This document shows positions 26,213-39,447 of a stretch of DNA of 40,898 bases, piece by piece. The notes under the pieces were generated by a model. The model ran no database searches. It was not told the DNA's origin and worked only from the letters and a program-made list of their open reading frames with translations. This stretch comes from an uncultured Lachnospiraceae bacterium. GTDB lineage: Bacteria > Bacillota > Clostridia > Lachnospirales > Lachnospiraceae. Location: positions 1 to 40,898 of the forward strand of contig CATOOV010000027.1 of NCBI GenBank assembly GCA_951801955.1, written 5' to 3'. Position 1 is the first letter of the stretch. Each line of letters opens with the position of its first letter. A program made the position numbers and the translations under genes.

Positions 26213-29200
26213 ATGGAGAAAAACAGAATACGTCCGATTAAAGCAGGAAAAAGCGTTCGTATGAGTTACTCGCGACAAAAGGAAGTATTGGGAATGCCGA
26301 ATCTGATTGAGGTTCAGAAGAATTCTTACAACTGGTTTATCAGTGAAGGCTTGAAAGAAGTATTTGCCGATATTTCTCCCATCGCAGATTACAGCGGACA
26401 GTTAAGTCTGGAATTCGTTGGTTTTACATTGTGTGAGAATGATGTAAAATATTCAATTGCAGAATGTAAAGAACGAGATGCAACCTATGCCGCTCCCTTA
26501 AAAGTAAAAGTCAGATTTTACAACAAAGAAGCAGTTGAAGAGGTCAAGGATTATGAAATCTTCATGGGCGATTTACCACTTATGACAGAGACAGGGACAT
26601 TTGTAATCAATGGCGCAGAGCGTGTAATTGTCAGCCAGTTGGTGCGTTCGCCTGGTATCTATTATGGAATTGCACATGATAAGGTGGGGAAGACCTTGTA
26701 TTCCTGCACAGTCATTCCAAATCGTGGAGCATGGTTGGAGTATGAGACAGATTCCAATGATGTTTTTTATGTGCGTGTGGACCGGACCAGAAAGGTTCCG
26801 GTTACAGTGTTAATTCGTGCGCTTGGCATAGGTACCAATCAGGAAATTATTGATTTATTTGGAGAAGAGCCAAAGATCATTGCAAGTTTTGGCAAAGATG
26901 TTGCCACAAACTACCAGGAAGGGCTCCTGGAGCTGTATAAGAAGATCCGTCCCGGTGAGCCATTGACTGTGGAAAGTGCAGAAAGCCTGATTAACGCCAT
27001 GTTTTTTGATCCCAGACGTTATGATTTGGCGAAGGTGGGAAGATATAAATTTAATAAAAAACTTGCCTTGAAGAATCGTATTAACGGACAGGTTCTCGCG
27101 GAAGACGTGATAGACGCATCCACAGGAGAGATTATTGCAGAACGGGGAACTACTGTTACTCGTGATCTGGCGGACGCTATTCAGAATGCAGCGATTCCTT
27201 TTGTATGGATTCAAGGGGAAGAGCGCAATATTAAGGTCTTGTCCAATTTGATGGTGGATGTTGCAAATTATATTGATATAGAGGCACAGGAAGCAAAAAA
27301 ACTGGGTATTACCGAGTTGGTATACTATCCTGTGCTGGAAAAGATATTAGAAGAAAATGAAACGATAGAAGAGAGGAAGGAAGCGCTTCACAGAAATGCA
27401 GCGGATTTGATTCCAAAGCATATTACGAGAGAAGATATTTTAGCTTCCATTAATTATAATATGCATTTGGAATACGGTCTGGGAAATGATGACGACATTG
27501 ATCATTTGGGCAACCGCCGTATTCGTGCAGTAGGGGAGCTTTTGCAGAATCAGTACCGAATCGGGCTTTCCAGAATGGAGCGTGTGGTTCGTGAGAGAAT
27601 GACAACCCAGGATTTGCAGGGGATTTCCCCTCAGAGTTTGATTAATATTAAGCCAGTGACGGCAGCGGTGAAGGAATTCTTTGGTTCCTCCCAGTTGTCA
27701 CAGTTTATGGACCAGAACAATCCATTGGGCGAGCTGACCCATAAGAGACGTCTGTCTGCACTGGGACCTGGCGGTTTGTCCAGGGACCGTGCTGGTTTTG
27801 AGGTGCGGGATGTGCACTATTCCCATTATGGCAGAATGTGCCCGATTGAGACCCCGGAAGGTCCCAATATCGGTTTGATCAATTCTCTTGCGACCTATGC
27901 AAGGATTAATGATTATGGTTTTGTGGAGGCGCCTTACCGCAAGATTGATAAATCGGATCCCAAGAACCCCAGGGTAACAGATGAGGTTGTCTATATGACG
28001 GCAGATGAGGAAGACAATTACCATGTGGCGCAGGCAAATGAGACATTGGATGCAGAAGGGCATTTTGTGAGGAATTCTGTTTCTGGCCGTTATCGGGAAG
28101 AGACGCAGGAATATGAGAAAGTAATGTTTGATTATATGGATGTGTCCCCGAAGATGGTATTCTCTGTTGCTACGGCTTTGATTCCGTTTTTGGAAAATGA
28201 CGATGCGAACCGTGCGCTGATGGGTTCCAACATGCAGCGCCAGGCAGTGCCTCTTTTGACCACGGAAGCGCCGGCAGTGGGAACTGGTATGGAGATTAAA
28301 GCGGCAGTGGACTCAGGCGTTTGTGTACTTGCCAAACATGCTGGCGTCGTAGAACGTTCGATTTCCAACGAGATTACCATTAAGACAGAGAGCGGAAAGC
28401 GGGATGTCTATAAACTGACAAAATTTACCCGAAGCAACCAGTCTAACTGTTATAACCAAAGACCAATGGTATTTAAAGGCGATAAGGTGGAAGCTGGGCA
28501 GGTAATTGCAGACGGACCTTCCACTTCAAATGGAGAACTTGCGCTTGGCAAGAATCCGCTGATTGGCTTTATGACCTGGGAAGGCTATAACTATGAGGAT
28601 GCAGTTCTCTTAAGTGAGAGATTGGTACAGGAGGATGTATATACCTCCGTCCATATCGAGGAATATGAGGCGGAGGCGCGTGATACCAAACTTGGACCAG
28701 AGGAGATTACCAGGGATGTTCCAGGCGTGGGCGATGACGCGCTGAAAGATCTGGACGAGAGAGGAATTATCCGTATCGGTGCAGAAGTACGTGCAGGGGA
28801 TATCCTGGTAGGTAAAGTAACTCCAAAAGGGGAGACGGAGCTTACCGCAGAAGAACGTCTGCTCAGGGCTATCTTTGGAGAGAAGGCAAGAGAAGTAAGG
28901 GATACTTCCTTAAAGGTGCCTCATGGCGAATATGGTATTGTTGTGGATGCCAAGGTATTTACCAGGGATAATGGGGATGAGTTGTCTCCGGGAGTGAATC
29001 AGGCAGTTCGCATTTACATTGCCCAAAAGCGTAAGATTTCTGTGGGTGATAAGATGGCAGGCCGTCATGGGAATAAGGGTGTGGTTTCCCGTGTGCTTCC
29101 TGTGGAGGATATGCCGTTTCTGCCGAATGGTCGTCCCTTAGACATTGTGCTGAACCCTTTGGGCGTGCCTTCCCGTATGAATATTGGACAGGTGCTGGAA

Positions 29201-30085
29201 ATCCATTTAAGCCTTGCGGCGAAGGCGCTTGGGTTTAACATTGCCACGCCTGTATTTGATGGTGCGGATGAAAATGATATTATGGATACCCTGGATTTAG
29301 CAAACGATTATGTCAATAGTTCCTGGGAAGAGTTTGAGGCAAAACACAAGGAAGAACTGCTTCCAGAAGTGATGGAATACCTGTATGAGAACAGGGACCA
29401 CAGAGAGGTGTGGAAAGGCGTTCCACTGTCCAGGGATGGCAAAGTAAGGCTACGCGACGGGAGGACAGGGGAGTATTTTGACAGCCCAGTTACCATTGGG
29501 CATATGCATTATCTGAAGCTCCACCATTTGGTAGACGATAAAATCCATGCCCGCTCCACTGGCCCTTACTCACTGGTAACGCAGCAGCCTTTGGGCGGCA
29601 AGGCACAGTTTGGCGGACAGCGTTTTGGAGAGATGGAAGTTTGGGCGTTGGAAGCATATGGCGCCTCTTATACCCTGCAGGAGATTCTTACTGTGAAGTC
29701 TGACGATGTGATTGGACGTGTGAAGACTTATGAAGCGATTATTAAGGGCGACAATATTCCAAAGCCAGGCATTCCAGAATCCTTTAAGGTACTTTTGAAA
29801 GAGCTTCAGTCATTGGGGCTGGATGTAAAAGTTCTCGATGAAAATAGAGAAGAAATTGAGCTTATGGAAACCAGTGAATATGGCAATACAGATTTAAATT
29901 CTATTATTGCCGGTGACCGTAACTTTGCGTTCGAGGAAGAAGAATCTTTCGGGGCAATGGGCTTTAGCAAACAGGAATTTAATGAGGACAGCGAAGAATT
30001 GGTTGATATAGAAGAAGATGACGATGAGGAAGAAGCATTAGAATTAGAAGATGATTTTGCCGATTTTGAAGATGTTCTCTCATAG
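26213..30085 (+). CDS. rpoB: RNA polymerase subunit beta
   Basis: Beta subunit (1290 residues) of RNA polymerase. Start at 26213 ([20 protein letters not shown]) with GAGAGGTGAA upstream; the open frame continues to 26099, but that extension covers the promoter. The rifampicin-binding region reads [19 protein letters not shown] with the wild-type Asp, His and Ser residues. The C terminus carries an acidic tail ([15 protein letters not shown]) and a [11 protein letters not shown] segment. It is followed after a fold-back element by rpoC. Confidence 0.98.
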   Translation: MEKNRIRPIKAGKSVRMSYSRQKEVLGMPNLIEVQKNSYNWFISEGLKEVFADISPIADYSGQLSLEFVGFTLCENDVKYSIAECKERDATYAAPLKVKVRFYNKEAVEEVKDYEIFMGDLPLMTETGTFVINGAERVIVSQLVRSPGIYYGIAHDKVGKTLYSCTVIPNRGAWLEYETDSNDVFYVRVDRTRKVPVTVLIRALGIGTNQEIIDLFGEEPKIIASFGKDVATNYQEGLLELYKKIRPGEPLTVESAESLINAMFFDPRRYDLAKVGRYKFNKKLALKNRINGQVLAEDVIDASTGEIIAERGTTVTRDLADAIQNAAIPFVWIQGEERNIKVLSNLMVDVANYIDIEAQEAKKLGITELVYYPVLEKILEENETIEERKEALHRNAADLIPKHITREDILASINYNMHLEYGLGNDDDIDHLGNRRIRAVGELLQNQYRIGLSRMERVVRERMTTQDLQGISPQSLINIKPVTAAVKEFFGSSQLSQFMDQNNPLGELTHKRRLSALGPGGLSRDRAGFEVRDVHYSHYGRMCPIETPEGPNIGLINSLATYARINDYGFVEAPYRKIDKSDPKNPRVTDEVVYMTADEEDNYHVAQANETLDAEGHFVRNSVSGRYREETQEYEKVMFDYMDVSPKMVFSVATALIPFLENDDANRALMGSNMQRQAVPLLTTEAPAVGTGMEIKAAVDSGVCVLAKHAGVVERSISNEITIKTESGKRDVYKLTKFTRSNQSNCYNQRPMVFKGDKVEAGQVIADGPSTSNGELALGKNPLIGFMTWEGYNYEDAVLLSERLVQEDVYTSVHIEEYEAEARDTKLGPEEITRDVPGVGDDALKDLDERGIIRIGAEVRAGDILVGKVTPKGETELTAEERLLRAIFGEKAREVRDTSLKVPHGEYGIVVDAKVFTRDNGDELSPGVNQAVRIYIAQKRKISVGDKMAGRHGNKGVVSRVLPVEDMPFLPNGRPLDIVLNPLGVPSRMNIGQVLEIHLSLAAKALGFNIATPVFDGADENDIMDTLDLANDYVNSSWEEFEAKHKEELLPEVMEYLYENRDHREVWKGVPLSRDGKVRLRDGRTGEYFDSPVTIGHMHYLKLHHLVDDKIHARSTGPYSLVTQQPLGGKAQFGGQRFGEMEVWALEAYGASYTLQEILTVKSDDVIGRVKTYEAIIKGDNIPKPGIPESFKVLLKELQSLGLDVKVLDENREEIELMETSEYGNTDLNSIIAGDRNFAFEEEESFGAMGFSKQEFNEDSEELVDIEEDDDEEEALELEDDFADFEDVLS

Positions 30086-30109
30086 AAATAACCTTTAATT
30101 TAGCAGAAA

Positions 30110-30207
30110 GGGACTGTTGCAAAACAAATGGATTCTACAACATATCGCAATAATATAACAAATATTTGTATTATTATGTTGTAGGAATCTCTTGTTTTGC
30201 GATGCCC
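30110..30207. repeat. 98-bp fold-back element between rpoB and rpoC
   Basis: The whole interval is one imperfect inverted repeat. GGGACTGTTGCAAAACAA pairs with TTGTTTTGCGATGCCC, GATTCTACAACATA pairs with TATGTTGTAGGAATC, and the centre is ACAAATATTTGT. A related 99-bp element follows rpoC. The ends resemble CTGTTGCAAA termini of IS6-type elements, so it may be a miniature nonautonomous element. There is no T-run, so rpoC transcription can continue. Confidence 0.85.
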
Positions 30208-30247
30208 ACAAGTGTCAGAAAAGAGAATCGTAGAAGGGAGAGTCACA

Positions 30248-33200
30248 ATGCCAGAAGCTATGAATAAAGAAAAGTACCAACCAATTACCTTTGATGCAAT
30301 CAAGATTGGTCTGGCGTCACCGGAAAAGATTCGTGAATGGTCCAGAGGCGAAGTAAAAAAGCCGGAGACCATTAATTATAGAACGCTGAAACCGGAGAAA
30401 GACGGGCTGTTTTGTGAGAAAATTTTTGGACCCAGCAAGGACTGGGAGTGCCATTGTGGGAAATATAAGAAAATTCGATATAAAGGCGTTGTCTGTGACC
30501 GCTGCGGTGTGGAAATCACCAAGGCAAGCGTGCGCAGGGAGCGAATGGGACATATTGAACTGGCGGCTCCAGTTTCCCATATCTGGTATTTTAAGGGGAT
30601 TCCCAGCCGTATGGGGCTGATCCTGGATTTGTCTCCCAGAACCTTGGAGAAAGTGCTGTACTTTGCTTCCTATATCGTATTGGATAAAGGAAACAGTGAT
30701 TTGCAGTACAAACAGGTGTTGTCTGAGGCTGAGTATCAGGAGGCAAGGGAGAAATTTGGCAGTGAGTTCCGTGTGGGAATGGGTGCTGAATCCATTAAGG
30801 AATTGTTAGAGGCAATTGATTTAGAGAAAGACGCAGTGGAATTAAAAACCTCTTTGAAGGATGCTACCGGACAGAAACGTGCACGGATTATTAAGCGCCT
30901 GGAAGTGGTGGAAGCATTTCGGGGATCTGGAAATAAGCCAGAATGGATGATTATGGATGTAATCCCTGTCATTCCTCCAGATTTGCGCCCAATGGTACAA
31001 TTGGACGGCGGACGTTTTGCGACTTCTGACCTGAATGACCTGTACCGCCGGATTATCAACCGCAATAACCGTCTGCGCAGGCTGTTAGAGCTTGGCGCGC
31101 CGGATATTATTGTCAGAAATGAAAAGCGGATGCTTCAAGAAGCGGTAGATGCCCTGATTGACAACGGCAGAAGGGGGCGTCCGGTCACAGGACCTGGCAA
31201 TCGTGCACTGAAATCCTTGTCTGATATGTTAAAGGGTAAATCGGGACGATTCCGTCAGAATCTTTTAGGAAAACGTGTGGATTATTCAGGACGTTCCGTT
31301 ATAGTGGTGGGTCCAGAGCTGAAAATTTATCAGTGTGGACTACCCAAAGAAATGGCAATTGAGTTGTTTAAGCCATTTGTTATGAAAGAGTTGGTCTGCA
31401 ACGGCACGGCGCATAACATTAAGAGTGCTAAGAAAATGGTAGAACGCCTTCAGTCGGAGGTATGGGATGTTTTGGAGGAAGTAATCAAAGAACATCCAGT
31501 TATGCTCAACCGTGCGCCTACCCTGCATAGATTGGGAATCCAGGCATTTGAGCCTATTTTGGTAGAAGGAAAAGCAATCAAGCTGCATCCATTGGTTTGT
31601 ACGGCGTTTAATGCAGATTTTGACGGTGACCAGATGGCAGTCCATCTGCCATTGTCTGTGGAAGCGCAGTCTGAGTGCAGGTTTTTGCTGCTCTCACCGA
31701 ACAACCTGCTGAAACCATCTGATGGCGGACCTGTGGCGGTGCCCTCTCAGGATATGGTCTTGGGCATTTACTATCTGACGCAGGAAAGACCAGGAGCCAT
31801 GGGGGAAGGGAAATTTTTCAAGAATGTCAATGAGGCAATTCTTGCATATGAGAACGATTCTCTGACCCTGCATTCCAGAATTACAGCGCGTATGACCCGC
31901 ACTCTGCCAGACGGCGAAGTGATGACTGGAAACGTAGAGTCAACCTTGGGACGTTTTATTTTTAATGAGATTCTGCCCCAGGATTTGGGGTTTGTAGACA
32001 GGAGCAAACCAGAAGATAAATTAAAACTGGAAGTGGATTTCCATGTGGGCAAAAAAGGTTTAAAGCAGATTTTGGAGAAAGTAATCAATATCCATGGCGC
32101 AACGAAGACGGCAGAGGTATTGGATGATATCAAAGCGATGGGGTACAAATATTCCACCCGTGCGGCGATGACGGTTTCGATCTCTGATATGACAGTGCCT
32201 GCAAAGAAACCAGAACTAATCAAACGTGCGCAGGATACCGTGGATAAGATTACTAGGAACTATAAGCGTGGTCTGATTACGGAGGAAGAGCGTTACAAGG
32301 AAGTGGTTGAGACCTGGAAAGAGACAGACGATGTTTTAACCCATGAACTGCTCAGTGGTTTGGATAAATACAACAATATTTATATGATGGCAGATTCTGG
32401 GGCGCGTGGTTCTGATAAGCAGATCAAACAGCTTGCAGGAATGCGTGGATTGATGGCAGATACCACAGGTCGTACCATTGAGCTGCCAATTAAATCCAAT
32501 TTCCGTGAAGGGCTGGACGTATTGGAGTACTTTATGTCAGCACATGGAGCACGGAAAGGATTGTCTGATACCGCGCTGCGTACGGCAGACTCTGGTTATC
32601 TGACCAGACGTTTGGTAGATGTGTCACAGGAGCTGATTATCCGCGATATTGACTGTTGTGAAGGAAAGCCTGCGCCTGGTATGTATGTAAAAGCGTTTAT
32701 GGACGGAAAAGAAGAGATTGAGAGCTTGGAGGAGAGAATTACAGGACGTTTCTCCTGTGATACGATCTGTGATGCACAAGGGAATGTCCTGGTGAAAGCA
32801 AACCATATGATTACGCCAAAGCGTGCGGCGCTGGTGATGAGCAAAGGCATCAATGAAAAAGGAGAGCCTCTTTCCAGAGTGAAAATCCGTACCGTATTGA
32901 CCTGCCGTTCCCACAATGGAATCTGTGCAAAATGTTATGGTGCGAATATGGCAACCGGGCAGGCAGTGCAGGTAGGCGAGTCTGTCGGCATTATTGCAGC
33001 ACAGTCAATTGGTGAGCCAGGAACCCAGCTTACGATGCGTACCTTCCATACGGGCGGTGTTGCTGGAAATGATATTACGCAAGGTCTCCCACGTGTAGAG
33101 GAGTTGTTTGAGGCGCGTAAACCGAAAGGTCTTGCCATTATCACAGAATTTGCTGGTATTGCCACAATTAAGGACACTAAGAAGAAACGTGAAATTATTG

Positions 33201-33937
33201 TGACGAACGATGAGACGGGAGAGACTAAGGCATACCTGATTCCTTATGGTTCCCGCATCAAGATTATGGATGGCGCTGTATTGGAAGCAGGTGACGAGCT
33301 GACAGAAGGCAGCGTGAATCCCCATGATATTTTAAAGATCAAGGGTGTGCGTGCTGTGCAGGATTATATGATCCAGGAGGTACAGCGTGTTTACCGCCTG
33401 CAGGGTGTGGAAATCAATGATAAGCATATCGAGGTGATCGTGCGCCAGATGCTCAAGAAGATCCGCATTGAGAATAATGGGGATTCTGACTTCCTGCCAG
33501 GCACACTGGTTGATATTTTGGATTACGAGGATGCCAATGAGAGATTGGAGGAAGAAGGCAAAGAGCCAGCAGAAGGAAAGCAGGTAATGCTGGGTATTAC
33601 AAAGGCTTCCCTTGCTACTAACTCTTTCTTGTCTGCCGCATCGTTCCAGGAGACGACAAAAGTGTTGACAGAAGCAGCTATAAAGGGGAAGGTAGACCCA
33701 TTGATCGGCTTAAAAGAAAATGTTTTAATTGGTAAACTGATTCCTGCCGGAACTGGTATGAAGAGTTATAACAGTATCAAATTGTCCACCGATGTGGATG
33801 AGATGGACGAGATTTATTTTGATGAAGAAATGTTAGATTTCAGCTATAAGGAAGATGAATCAGGAGATTTTGAGGAGTCTGATGATTTACAGCCGCAAGT
33901 TGGGCTGGAGCAAGAAACTGCGGTTACAACAGAATAA
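30248..33937 (+). CDS. rpoC: RNA polymerase subunit beta'
   Basis: Beta' subunit (1229 residues) carrying the active-site Mg2+ motif [12 protein letters not shown]. The N-terminal zinc finger (CHCGKYKK...CDRCGVE), the second zinc site ([13 protein letters not shown]) and the trigger-loop region are present. The start at 30248 ([15 protein letters not shown]) follows GAAGGGAG; the upstream in-frame extension lies in the fold-back element. Cotranscription with rpoB is likely despite the 162-bp gap. A perfect terminator follows. Confidence 0.98.
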   Translation: MPEAMNKEKYQPITFDAIKIGLASPEKIREWSRGEVKKPETINYRTLKPEKDGLFCEKIFGPSKDWECHCGKYKKIRYKGVVCDRCGVEITKASVRRERMGHIELAAPVSHIWYFKGIPSRMGLILDLSPRTLEKVLYFASYIVLDKGNSDLQYKQVLSEAEYQEAREKFGSEFRVGMGAESIKELLEAIDLEKDAVELKTSLKDATGQKRARIIKRLEVVEAFRGSGNKPEWMIMDVIPVIPPDLRPMVQLDGGRFATSDLNDLYRRIINRNNRLRRLLELGAPDIIVRNEKRMLQEAVDALIDNGRRGRPVTGPGNRALKSLSDMLKGKSGRFRQNLLGKRVDYSGRSVIVVGPELKIYQCGLPKEMAIELFKPFVMKELVCNGTAHNIKSAKKMVERLQSEVWDVLEEVIKEHPVMLNRAPTLHRLGIQAFEPILVEGKAIKLHPLVCTAFNADFDGDQMAVHLPLSVEAQSECRFLLLSPNNLLKPSDGGPVAVPSQDMVLGIYYLTQERPGAMGEGKFFKNVNEAILAYENDSLTLHSRITARMTRTLPDGEVMTGNVESTLGRFIFNEILPQDLGFVDRSKPEDKLKLEVDFHVGKKGLKQILEKVINIHGATKTAEVLDDIKAMGYKYSTRAAMTVSISDMTVPAKKPELIKRAQDTVDKITRNYKRGLITEEERYKEVVETWKETDDVLTHELLSGLDKYNNIYMMADSGARGSDKQIKQLAGMRGLMADTTGRTIELPIKSNFREGLDVLEYFMSAHGARKGLSDTALRTADSGYLTRRLVDVSQELIIRDIDCCEGKPAPGMYVKAFMDGKEEIESLEERITGRFSCDTICDAQGNVLVKANHMITPKRAALVMSKGINEKGEPLSRVKIRTVLTCRSHNGICAKCYGANMATGQAVQVGESVGIIAAQSIGEPGTQLTMRTFHTGGVAGNDITQGLPRVEELFEARKPKGLAIITEFAGIATIKDTKKKREIIVTNDETGETKAYLIPYGSRIKIMDGAVLEAGDELTEGSVNPHDILKIKGVRAVQDYMIQEVQRVYRLQGVEINDKHIEVIVRQMLKKIRIENNGDSDFLPGTLVDILDYEDANERLEEEGKEPAEGKQVMLGITKASLATNSFLSAASFQETTKVLTEAAIKGKVDPLIGLKENVLIGKLIPAGTGMKSYNSIKLSTDVDEMDEIYFDEEMLDFSYKEDESGDFEESDDLQPQVGLEQETAVTTE

Positions 33938-33944
33938 GTTTAAA

Positions 33945-33990
33945 ACCCCTGAAACAACTTTCGTTATAGGTTGTTTCAGGGGTATTTTAT
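33945..33990 (+). terminator. terminator of rpoBC
   Basis: ACCCCTGAAACAAC (33945-33958) pairs exactly with the arm ending GGTTGTTTCAGGGGT (33969-33983), followed by ATTTTAT. Confidence 0.92.
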
Positions 33991-34026
33991 ATCATAGGCA
34001 ATTTTACTTTTCCTATGATATAAAAT
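33984..34026. repeat. perfect 15-bp palindrome after the rpoC terminator
   Basis: ATTTTATATCATAGG (33984-33998) and CCTATGATATAAAAT (34012-34026) are exact reverse complements with a 13-base loop. It resembles in composition the CATATAGG palindromes of the structured repeat. Confidence 0.75.
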
Positions 34027-34081
34027 ACAATTATGCGCAGCCGGCGAAATATAAGTTGCTGCTTTGCAGCTCGCGCGCATG

Positions 34082-34180
34082 GGGATTGTTGCAAAATACA
34101 GGGAATCCACAAAATGTAGTAACAATATGACAAACATCTGTACGATATATTGTGGAAATTTTCCATTTTGAAGCAATCCC
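34082..34180. repeat. 99-bp fold-back element downstream of rpoC
   Basis: GGGATTGTTGCAAAAT at the left end pairs with ATTTTGAAGCAATCCC at the right, and the inner GGAATCCACAA part pairs with TTGTGGAAATTTTCC. Length, end sequence and centre (ATATGACAAACATCTGTA) match the element at 30110-30207, in the same orientation. The exporter pseudogene starts just beyond. Confidence 0.8.
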
Positions 34181-34196
34181 TTCTGTTCTCAAATAG

Positions 34197-35533
34197 GAAA
34201 TTTCTTTAACATTCTTCCGGCAAAACGATTGGGCAGACATTGCGAAACGTGCGAGGGAAGTTTCTGATTTATTTCTGGTATTTTCAGATTCTTTCGGCAA
34301 AACTATTTGGAGCAGTTGTTTTTTGATACTGTTTTTATGGAGGATGTATGTTTGTTCAGGGAAACTGCCAGGGGGCGTGGTTTGGGTTTTGCGCTGTTTT
34401 TGTTGCCTGTGGTCTTTCCTGGATACATGCAGTTAGAATACCAGGAAACACAGGTTGAAATGGAAGGGAAGATTTTGTCTGTTCTGTATCAGTTTCTAAA
34501 AGGCATTGCTAGAATCAGGATTGCCGGGATGGAAAACAGGGCATTATTTAAATAATTTGAAACTTTATTCTGAAAACAGGAAACTTGAAGTACATAAGAA
34601 AAAACGGGAAATTTTTAAAGAAACCCTGTGTATGTTGCTTCCTGGAGCCTGCATGTTGTCTGTGTTCGGCATGAGGAAGGGCTGCCCAATAACTACAGGA
34701 TCCTTTTTGGCATTTGTCACAGCGATGGGGGATTTTGCAACGCAGCAAGGCAGGCAGTGGAAAATATTCTGGAAATGATTAAGCTGCTGCTGGATTACAG
34801 GTGCTGCAAAGTAATTTTAGATGCGGGGGAAAATTATAAAAAGACACTGTAATTCCAGGAAAGATAACAGGAGAAATTGAGGTCAGCAACCTATCTTTTA
34901 CCTATCAGGAAGAGAAAGTTTTGAAAAATCTTTCTTTCCATATCTGGGCAAGAGAGTATCTTGGGATTGCAGGTTCTTCTGACTGTGGAAAAATCACCGT
35001 GGTCAATCTTTTATTAGCGTTTGAAAAACGCATACAAGGAAGGAGCTTCTATGATGGGATAGATATGGAAAATATAAGGAAAGAAGAACTGTGCCAGAAA
35101 TTTGGAATTGTGCTGCAGGAGGATCAGTTGATTCCAGGCAGTATTTATGAGAATATTACCCTTATGTCGCAGGAACTGTCCAAAAATCGTTTGGAGCAAG
35201 TGATTAAAGAGGTAGGGCTTTGGACAAAATGACTATGGGATGGCACACCATATTGCCCCAGGGTGGCGTGTTATCTCCGGCGGACAGGAACAGAAAATCC
35301 TTCTTGCACGGGGGCTTCTTGTAAATCCCCAAATCTTGTTTTTGGACGAGGCATTCTGTGCGTTGGACAACTAGAATCAGACCAGGATCCATAAAGTCTT
35401 TTCAGGTAAAAAAATAACCAAGATTGTGAATTCGAATCAGATGAATTTCCTGAAAGATTATGACAGGATCCTGGTTATGGACTAAGGGATGATTGCAGAG
35501 GAAGAGGAGTATCAGGAACTTATAGAGAAGTGA
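34197..35533 (+). pseudogene. remnant of a NHLP-family bacteriocin ABC exporter
   Basis: Successive frames give pieces of one ABC exporter. They are FFRQNDWADIAKRAREVSDL, then YLRY-like LEYQETQVEMEGKILSVLYQ and GIARIRIAGMENRA, then CPITTGSFLAFVTAMGDF. A nucleotide-binding domain follows with degenerate Walker A (AGSSDCGKIT), FGIVLQEDQLIPGSIYENI, signature VISGGQEQ, Walker B ILFLDEA and CALDN. At least four frame breaks or stops interrupt it, and the N-terminal part is missing. This order is typical of peptidase-less NHLP/NHLM exporters for ribosomal peptide natural products. No precursor or modification gene is nearby. It is a dead relic inserted between rpoC and rpsL. Confidence 0.85.
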
Positions 35534-35614
35534 GGATTGTTTTACAAACTTGGCAGCAGGAACGAGTCTTGAATGGGATAGTTAAAAAAAATGGGTAAAA
35601 ATTAGAAAAAGTCC

Positions 35615-35643
35615 TTGACATGCCAATTTTATCTTTATATAAT
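35615..35643 (+). promoter_or_regulatory. promoter of the rpsL operon
   Basis: TTGACA (35615-35620), 17-base spacer, TATAAT (35638-35643), a full consensus promoter 53 bases before rpsL. Confidence 0.92.
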
Positions 35644-35695
35644 GATTTAGCGTGCATACAAAGATGCACATATAATTTTACAGGAGGTGAAAAGA

Positions 35696-36118
35696 ATGCC
35701 AACATTTAACCAGTTAGTAAGAAAAGGAAGACAGACATCAGAGAAGAAATCTACAGCACCGGCTTTGCAGAGAGGATATAATTCCCTGAAGAAACGCCCA
35801 ACAGATACTTCTGCTCCCCAGAAGAGAGGTGTTTGTACCGCAGTTAAGACTGCAACTCCTAAGAAACCTAACTCTGCTCTTCGTAAGATCGCCAGAGTAC
35901 GTCTTTCCAACGGAATTGAGGTAACAAGCTACATTCCAGGAGAAGGACATAATTTGCAGGAACATAGTGTTGTCCTGATCAGAGGCGGAAGAGTAAAAGA
36001 CTTACCAGGTACCAGATACCATATCATCCGTGGAACTTTAGATACAGCAGGTGTTGCAAACAGACGCCAGGCTCGTTCCAAATATGGTGCAAAGAGACCA
36101 AAAGACGCTAAGAAATAA
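35696..36118 (+). CDS. rpsL: ribosomal protein S12
   Basis: S12 (140 residues) sits at the decoding centre and affects accuracy. [12 protein letters not shown] start, [15 protein letters not shown] and [13 protein letters not shown] are intact, with lysines at the positions that give streptomycin resistance when changed. The ATG at 35696 follows CAGGAGGTGA. It is first in the rpsL-rpsG-fusA-tuf cluster. Confidence 0.98.
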   Translation: MPTFNQLVRKGRQTSEKKSTAPALQRGYNSLKKRPTDTSAPQKRGVCTAVKTATPKKPNSALRKIARVRLSNGIEVTSYIPGEGHNLQEHSVVLIRGGRVKDLPGTRYHIIRGTLDTAGVANRRQARSKYGAKRPKDAKK

Positions 36119-37059
<941 letters not shown>

Positions 37060-37098
37060 TTTTTGAAATGAGTGAATGTGCGAAAGCATATATGTCCA

Positions 37099-37142
37099 CA
37101 ATTTCGTAAGGAAGAAGATTGCCTTGCGGCAATCCGAAATTG
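37099..37142 (+). repeat. nested hairpins between rpsG and fusA
   Basis: The outer pair CAATTTCG (37099-37106)/CGAAATTG (37135-37142) encloses the inner pair GATTGCC (37117-37123)/GGCAATC (37128-37134) with loop TTGC. No T-run follows. It may serve in RNA processing or pausing between rpsG and fusA. Confidence 0.6.
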
Positions 37143-37227
37143 GGACTGCACTTGCTATAAAGCTTGTGCGATTCACATGGATTGTGAGAGATTGCTTTTG
37201 CTGTAAGAAATTTAGGAGGAAAGAACC

Positions 37228-39342
37228 TTGGCTGGAAGAGAATATCCATTAGAGAGAACCAGAAACATTGGTATTATGGCTCATATTGATGCGGGTAAAA
37301 CGACATTGACAGAGCGTATCCTTTATTATACCGGTGTTAATTATAAAATTGGTGATACTCATGAAGGTACTGCTACCATGGACTGGATGGAACAGGAGCA
37401 GGAGAGAGGAATCACAATTACTTCAGCCGCTACAACTTGTCACTGGACAGAGCAGGAAAACTGCAAGCCCAAGGCAGGCGCCTTGGAACACCGTATCAAT
37501 ATTATTGATACTCCGGGACACGTTGACTTTACGGTTGAGGTTGAGCGTTCACTCCGTGTACTGGATGGCGCTGTGGGCGTCTTCTGTGCAAAAGGCGGGG
37601 TAGAGCCTCAGTCCGAAAATGTATGGCGTCAGGCTGATACCTATAATGTACCAAGAATGGCATTTATCAATAAGATGGACATTCTGGGAGCTAATTTCTA
37701 TGGTGCAGTAGATCAGATTAAGACACGTTTAGGAAAGAATGCAATTATTCTCCAGTTGCCAATTGGCAAGGAGGATGAGTTTAAAGGAATTATTGATTTA
37801 TTTGAAATGAAAGCCTATATTTACAATGATGACAAGGGCGATGACATTTCAATTACAGATATTCCTGATGATATGAAGGATGATGCAGAGTTGTATCATG
37901 CTGAATTAGTTGAAAAAATATGTGAGTTAGATGATGATTTGATGATGGAATATCTGGAAGAGAAAGAGCCGTCTGTGGAAGCATTGAAAGCAGCGTTAAG
38001 AAAAGGAACCTGTGAGTGTACAGCAGTTCCGGTATGCTGTGGTTCCGCTTACCGCAACAAAGGCGTTCAGAAATTGTTGGATGCGATCCTGGATTATATG
38101 CCAGCTCCTACTGATATCCCAGCGATCAAAGGTGTTGACTTAGAAGGGAATGAGATGGAGCGTCATTCTTCCGATGAAGAACCTTTCTCTGCGCTTGCTT
38201 TTAAGATTATGACAGATCCATTTGTAGGGAAACTTGCCTTTTTCCGTGTGTATTCTGGTACAATGAACTCTGGTTCCTATGTACTGAACGCGACAAAGGG
38301 TAAAAAAGAGCGTGTTGGACGTATTCTGCAGATGCATGCCAATAAGAGGGCAGAACTTGACAAAGTTTACTCTGGAGATATTGCTGCCGCTGTTGGATTT
38401 AAATTTACCACAACAGGTGATACGATCTGTGACGACCAGCATCCGGTAATCCTGGAATCCATGGAATTCCCAGAGCCGGTAATCGAGCTTGCGATTGAGC
38501 CGAAGACAAAAGCAGGACAGGGCAAGATGGGTGAGGCGCTTGCAAAACTTGCAGAAGAAGATCCTACGTTCCGCGCACATACCAATACTGAGACGGGACA
38601 GACAATCATTGCTGGTATGGGAGAACTGCATCTGGAGATTATCGTTGACCGTCTGCTCCGTGAATTTAAGGTGGAGGCAAATGTAGGAGCGCCCCAGGTT
38701 GCTTACAAAGAGACATTTACCAAACCGATTGACCAGGAATACAAATATGCAAAACAGTCTGGTGGACGCGGACAGTATGGACATTGTAAAGTTCGCTTTG
38801 AACCGATGGATGCAAACGGAGAAGAATTGTTTAAATTTGACTCTGAAGTTGTCGGCGGTGCAATTCCAAAAGAATATATTCCAGCAGTAGGAGCAGGTAT
38901 CGAGGAGGCAACCAAGGCTGGTATTCTTGCCGGATTCCCGGTTGTAGGCGTACACGCTACCGTATACGATGGTTCCTATCATGAAGTGGACTCTTCTGAA
39001 ATGGCATTCCACATTGCAGGTTCCATGGCTTTTAAAGAAGCTATGAAGAAGGCAACCCCAGTGTTGTTAGAACCGATTATGAAAGTAGAAGTAACTATGC
39101 CAGAAGAGTATATGGGTGATGTTATCGGTGACATCAACTCCCGCCGCGGACGCATCGAAGGTATGGATGATCTTGGCGGTGGTAAGATCGTACGTGCATT
39201 TGTACCCCTTGCCGAGATGTTTGGTTATTCTACCGATCTTCGTTCCAGAACACAGGGACGCGGAAACTATTCTATGTTCTTTGAGAAATACGAGCAGGTA
39301 CCAAAATCTGTACAAGAAAAAGTTATTTCTTCAAAAGAGTAG
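37228..39342 (+). CDS. fusA: elongation factor G
   Basis: Translocation GTPase (704 residues). It has the G1 motif AHIDAGKTT, the switch/G2 region [11 protein letters not shown]3 DTPGH and G4 NKMD, followed by domains II to V with the C-terminal [11 protein letters not shown] segment. TTG start at 37228 with TTAGGAGGAA upstream. It follows rpsG by 168 bp, and tuf follows after 105 bp. Confidence 0.98.
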   Translation: MAGREYPLERTRNIGIMAHIDAGKTTLTERILYYTGVNYKIGDTHEGTATMDWMEQEQERGITITSAATTCHWTEQENCKPKAGALEHRINIIDTPGHVDFTVEVERSLRVLDGAVGVFCAKGGVEPQSENVWRQADTYNVPRMAFINKMDILGANFYGAVDQIKTRLGKNAIILQLPIGKEDEFKGIIDLFEMKAYIYNDDKGDDISITDIPDDMKDDAELYHAELVEKICELDDDLMMEYLEEKEPSVEALKAALRKGTCECTAVPVCCGSAYRNKGVQKLLDAILDYMPAPTDIPAIKGVDLEGNEMERHSSDEEPFSALAFKIMTDPFVGKLAFFRVYSGTMNSGSYVLNATKGKKERVGRILQMHANKRAELDKVYSGDIAAAVGFKFTTTGDTICDDQHPVILESMEFPEPVIELAIEPKTKAGQGKMGEALAKLAEEDPTFRAHTNTETGQTIIAGMGELHLEIIVDRLLREFKVEANVGAPQVAYKETFTKPIDQEYKYAKQSGGRGQYGHCKVRFEPMDANGEELFKFDSEVVGGAIPKEYIPAVGAGIEEATKAGILAGFPVVGVHATVYDGSYHEVDSSEMAFHIAGSMAFKEAMKKATPVLLEPIMKVEVTMPEEYMGDVIGDINSRRGRIEGMDDLGGGKIVRAFVPLAEMFGYSTDLRSRTQGRGNYSMFFEKYEQVPKSVQEKVISSKE

Positions 39343-39359
39343 GAAAGTGAAGAAAACAC

Positions 39360-39388
39360 TTGAAAAATCAATGATTTTCGAATATAAT
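39360..39388 (+). promoter_or_regulatory. promoter of tuf
   Basis: TTGAAA (39360-39365), 17-base spacer, TATAAT (39383-39388) in the fusA-tuf gap, giving tuf its own transcription start in addition to read-through. Confidence 0.75.
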
Positions 39389-39447
39389 CATAGATAGCTT
39401 GTTTCATGAATCAGCCCAAGGGCAAAAATAAAGGAGGACGTTATAAA

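Noticed and set aside
34307-35232. Three separate small genes after rpoC
   Set aside because: Their translations are consecutive pieces of one ABC exporter in different frames, so they are treated as one pseudogene.
38140-39012. 290-codon open frame antisense to fusA
   Set aside because: It is the mirror of fusA codons, has Cys/Phe-rich random composition and no ribosome binding site; fusA is unmistakable on the other strand.
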